Below are positions 4,002-5,851 of a stretch of 5,851 nt of DNA, one piece after another. The notes under the pieces are model-generated. The model had not been told where the DNA came from. It did not search any database and saw nothing but the letters and a program-made list of their open reading frames with translations. The position numbers were made by a program, and so were the translations under genes. Source of the DNA: JACRCE01 sp038043305 (GTDB lineage: Bacteria; Desulfobacterota; GWC2-55-46); contig JBBTCG010000168.1 of assembly GCA_038043305.1 (NCBI GenBank), forward strand, positions 1 to 5,851, in the 5' to 3' direction. Every line of letters begins with the position of its first letter. Positions within the stretch are counted from its first letter, which is position 1.

Positions 4002-5714
4002 TTAGTGGTATTTGACGCTCAACAACGCCTTTACCTCTTGAACGGCCTCTTCGACCTTTATAAGCCTTACCTCTCCGGTCTTTCTCAGCTTCAACTCCAC
4101 AAGACCCTCTTTAAGGTTCTTCTCTCCAATAGTGATTCTTATAGGTATGCCAATTAAATCGGCGTCCTTAAACTTTACTCCCGCGCGCTCGTCCCTGTCG
4201 TCAATAAGCGCGTCAAGACCGGCTTCTTTCAACGCATCGTAAATTCCGTTCGCGGCCTGAGCCGTCTTTTCATCCTTGACATTCACCGGCACCACCTCGC
4301 AGTCAAATGGAGAGAGCGACGTTGGCCATATTATACCGTACTGGTCATGGTTTTGCTCGATGGCCGCGGCGGCCGTCCTTCCTATGCCTATGCCGTAGCA
4401 GCCCATTATCATGAGCCGCTCCTTTCCCGCCTCGTCGAGGAAGGCCGCCTTCATGGCCTCTGAGTACTTTGTGCCGAGCTTGAATATATGCCCCACCTCT
4501 ATGCCGCGCCTGATTGACAAAACACCTCCGGCACAGCGCGGACATCCGTCTCCCTCGCGCGCGGTCTTCAAGTCAAAATATTCGGCCTCAAAGTCCCTTC
4601 CCGCGTTTACGTTCACAAGATGCGCGTCCGGGGCGTTGGCCCCTGTAACGGCGTCCGACATGCCGCGCACGTTGAAGTCCGCGATGATGCGCGTTTTAAG
4701 GCCGACAGGCCCGGCAAAGCCGCTTGGGGCATTGGTTGCCTCAACCACGGTCTGTTCAGAGGCAAGCACAACAAAACCTGCTCCAAGCGCCCTCTTGAGC
4801 TTTATCTCGTTTAGTTCGTCATCCCCGGCCACGAGCACTGCAAGCACGCCCTTGTCAGTTTCATATATGAGCGTCTTTATAAGCCTTGAAGGAGAGACCT
4901 TCAAAAACGCGCTAACCTCCTCAACGCTTTTCTTGCCGGGGGTGGAGACCTTTTCAGGCTTCTTCCCCTGCTCCATGGACAACTGCGTCTGTCCCCTTCT
5001 TACCTCAGCCCTCTCTATGTTCGCGGCATAAGAACATGAATCGCAGGCCGCAATAGCGTCCTCGCCGGTGTCCGCAAGCACCATGAACTCGTGGGAGAAA
5101 CTGCCGCCTATGTTGCCCGTGTCCGCCTCAACGGGCCTGAACTCAAGGCCGCAGCGCTCGAATATGCGGCAGTAGGCGTCGTACATGTTGCGGTACTCCT
5201 TATCAGCGCTCTCGTCGTCCGCGTGAAAGGAGTATGCGTCCTTCATGGTGAACTCCCTGCCGCGCATCAGGCCGAACCGCGGGCGTATCTCGTCCCTAAA
5301 CTTGGTCTGTATCTGGTAAAGGTTCATGGGAAGCTCCCTGTACGAGCGCACCTCCCGCCTTACCATGTCGGTTACGACCTCCTCGTGCGTCGGGCCGAGG
5401 CAAAACTCCCTGCCCCCCCTGTCCCTGAGCCTTAAAAGCTCCTTGCCGTACTCGTCCCACCTGCGGCTCTCCTTCCACAACTCCGACGGGACGACCATCG
5501 GCATACGAACCTCCTGCGCCCCTGCCCTGTTCATCTCCTCGCGCACGATGGCCTCAACGCGCGCGATGACCCTTACGCCCATAGGCAGGAGGTTATAGAT
5601 TCCGGCGGCTACTTTTCTAATCATGCCGGCGCGCATCATGAGCTTTTGGCTCACTACGTCGGCGTCCGCCGGACTCTCCTTGAGCGTCGGCAGAAGCATC
5701 CTTGAAAAACGCAT
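4002..5714 (-). CDS. proS: Prolyl-tRNA synthetase, bacterial type with editing domain
   Basis: The 570-residue cytoplasmic class II synthetase charges tRNA-Pro with proline; the E. coli enzyme has 572 residues. The N-terminus MRFSRMLLPTLKESPADA aligns with the family start, so I use ATG 5714; the longer reading to 5822 adds 36 unrelated residues. Class II motif 2 is at about 139-164 (FRDEIRPRFG, then REFTMKDAYSFH), the TXE-type region is GPTHEE at 107-112, and motif 3 is GCYGIGIGRT at 438-447. A YbaK-like insertion domain spans roughly 224-405, with K280 in the place of the lysine used to clear Ala-tRNA-Pro. Two CxxC pairs frame this domain (C224/C227 and C391/C394), probably a zinc site as in many clostridial and delta-proteobacterial ProRSs. 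The C-terminal anticodon domain runs from about 470 to the end. No convincing promoter is visible; it may be read from an upstream gene. Confidence 0.98.
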   Translation of the reverse strand: MRFSRMLLPTLKESPADADVVSQKLMMRAGMIRKVAAGIYNLLPMGVRVIARVEAIVREEMNRAGAQEVRMPMVVPSELWKESRRWDEYGKELLRLRDRGGREFCLGPTHEEVVTDMVRREVRSYRELPMNLYQIQTKFRDEIRPRFGLMRGREFTMKDAYSFHADDESADKEYRNMYDAYCRIFERCGLEFRPVEADTGNIGGSFSHEFMVLADTGEDAIAACDSCSYAANIERAEVRRGQTQLSMEQGKKPEKVSTPGKKSVEEVSAFLKVSPSRLIKTLIYETDKGVLAVLVAGDDELNEIKLKRALGAGFVVLASEQTVVEATNAPSGFAGPVGLKTRIIADFNVRGMSDAVTGANAPDAHLVNVNAGRDFEAEYFDLKTAREGDGCPRCAGGVLSIRRGIEVGHIFKLGTKYSEAMKAAFLDEAGKERLMIMGCYGIGIGRTAAAAIEQNHDQYGIIWPTSLSPFDCEVVPVNVKDEKTAQAANGIYDALKEAGLDALIDDRDERAGVKFKDADLIGIPIRITIGEKNLKEGLVELKLRKTGEVRLIKVEEAVQEVKALLSVKYH

Positions 5715-5721
5715 GTTGAAG

Positions 5722-5740
5722 ACCTTTCTTGAAGGAAGGT
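5722..5740 (-). promoter_or_regulatory. proS Shine-Dalgarno within a small hairpin
   Basis: The minus strand has AAAGG (5727-5723) 8 bases before the ATG. It lies in the 3' arm of a short hairpin: ACCTTCC (5740-5734) against GAAAGGT (5728-5722), with one C-A mismatch and a 5-base loop. The site is a modest Shine-Dalgarno and the hairpin could partly hide it. Sequence is shared with the 2113-2134 palindrome. Confidence 0.45.
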
Positions 5741-5760
5741 TGGCGGTAAAGAATTCCTTC

Positions 5761-5777
5761 ACCGATAACCGATAACC
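5761..5777. repeat. Short heptamer tandem repeat in the proS leader
   Basis: ACCGATA occurs twice in tandem and is followed by a partial third unit (ACC). On the minus strand this reads GGTTATC twice after transcription from upstream. It is too short to interpret alone; it could be a slippage product or a direct-repeat binding site. Confidence 0.6.
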
Positions 5778-5810
5778 AGACTGTTGAAAACCACAAAGGC
5801 TGCTCAAATC

Positions 5811-5844
5811 TTCCCATTGCAATAATGAAAAGACGCAATGGGAA
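5811..5844. repeat. Inverted repeat upstream of proS
   Basis: TTCCCATTGC (5811-5820) and GCAATGGGAA (5835-5844) are perfect 10-base arms with a 14-base T-rich loop. It may mark the end of a gene beyond the window or belong to the proS leader. No T tract follows on the minus strand. Confidence 0.65.
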
Positions 5845-5851
5845 CCCAGCC

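Noticed and set aside
4411..5031. Long open frame on the plus strand (206 codons) opposite proS
   Set aside because: It lies wholly antisense to the ProRS editing region, is Ser/Pro/Thr-rich with no recognisable motif, and has no support beyond being open.
5715..5822. N-terminal extension of proS by 36 residues
   Set aside because: The family begins at the internal Met (MRFSRMLLPTLKE); the extension resembles non-coding sequence and contains the heptamer repeat.

Overview
The window carries five genes, all on the minus strand, so transcription runs from high to low coordinates. The outer-membrane barrel and lipoprotein genes, the bacterial-type ProRS with paired CxxC motifs, consensus sigma-70-like promoters and a SAM-I riboswitch point to a Gram-negative bacterium. 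The feel is of a Desulfobacterota/Nitrospirota-type genome of moderate GC with many dispersed hairpin repeats; that placement is an impression, not a measurement.

Layout in order of transcription: (1) proS, prolyl-tRNA synthetase (start about 5714, stop 4002), with a short leader holding an inverted repeat, a heptamer tandem repeat and a small hairpin over its Shine-Dalgarno. (2) Only 12 bases downstream, a gene for an exported, highly charged 154-residue protein built almost entirely of Gly/Ala-led heptads (3989-3525), probably cotranscribed with proS. (3) A gene-free stretch of 323 bases (3202-3524) filled with nested hairpin repeats. (4) A 306-residue outer-membrane beta-barrel resembling the omptin protease fold (3201-2281, TTG start). 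(5) A 240-base gap (2041-2280) with three more hairpins and a near-consensus promoter. (6) A 116-residue lipoprotein of unknown function (2040-1690). (7) A complete regulatory unit: promoter (1620-1648), SAM-I riboswitch aptamer (1472-1593) and an intrinsic terminator with nine Ts (1423-1460), followed by (8) a zinc-ribbon threonine-synthase homologue (1341-88). The last 87 bases contain no recognisable gene.

The most informative part is the riboswitch plus thrC homologue. A methionine-pathway sensor controlling a threonine-synthase-family enzyme, together with active-site wording that differs from ordinary ThrC, suggests that the enzyme makes homocysteine from O-phosphohomoserine rather than (or as well as) threonine. 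The other two points of interest are the omptin-like barrel, whose Asp-Asp pair looks kept but whose Asp-His pair looks altered, and the 17-heptad periplasmic protein coupled to proS. Several intergenic hairpins share both stem and loop sequence, which indicates a dispersed repeat family rather than ordinary terminators.
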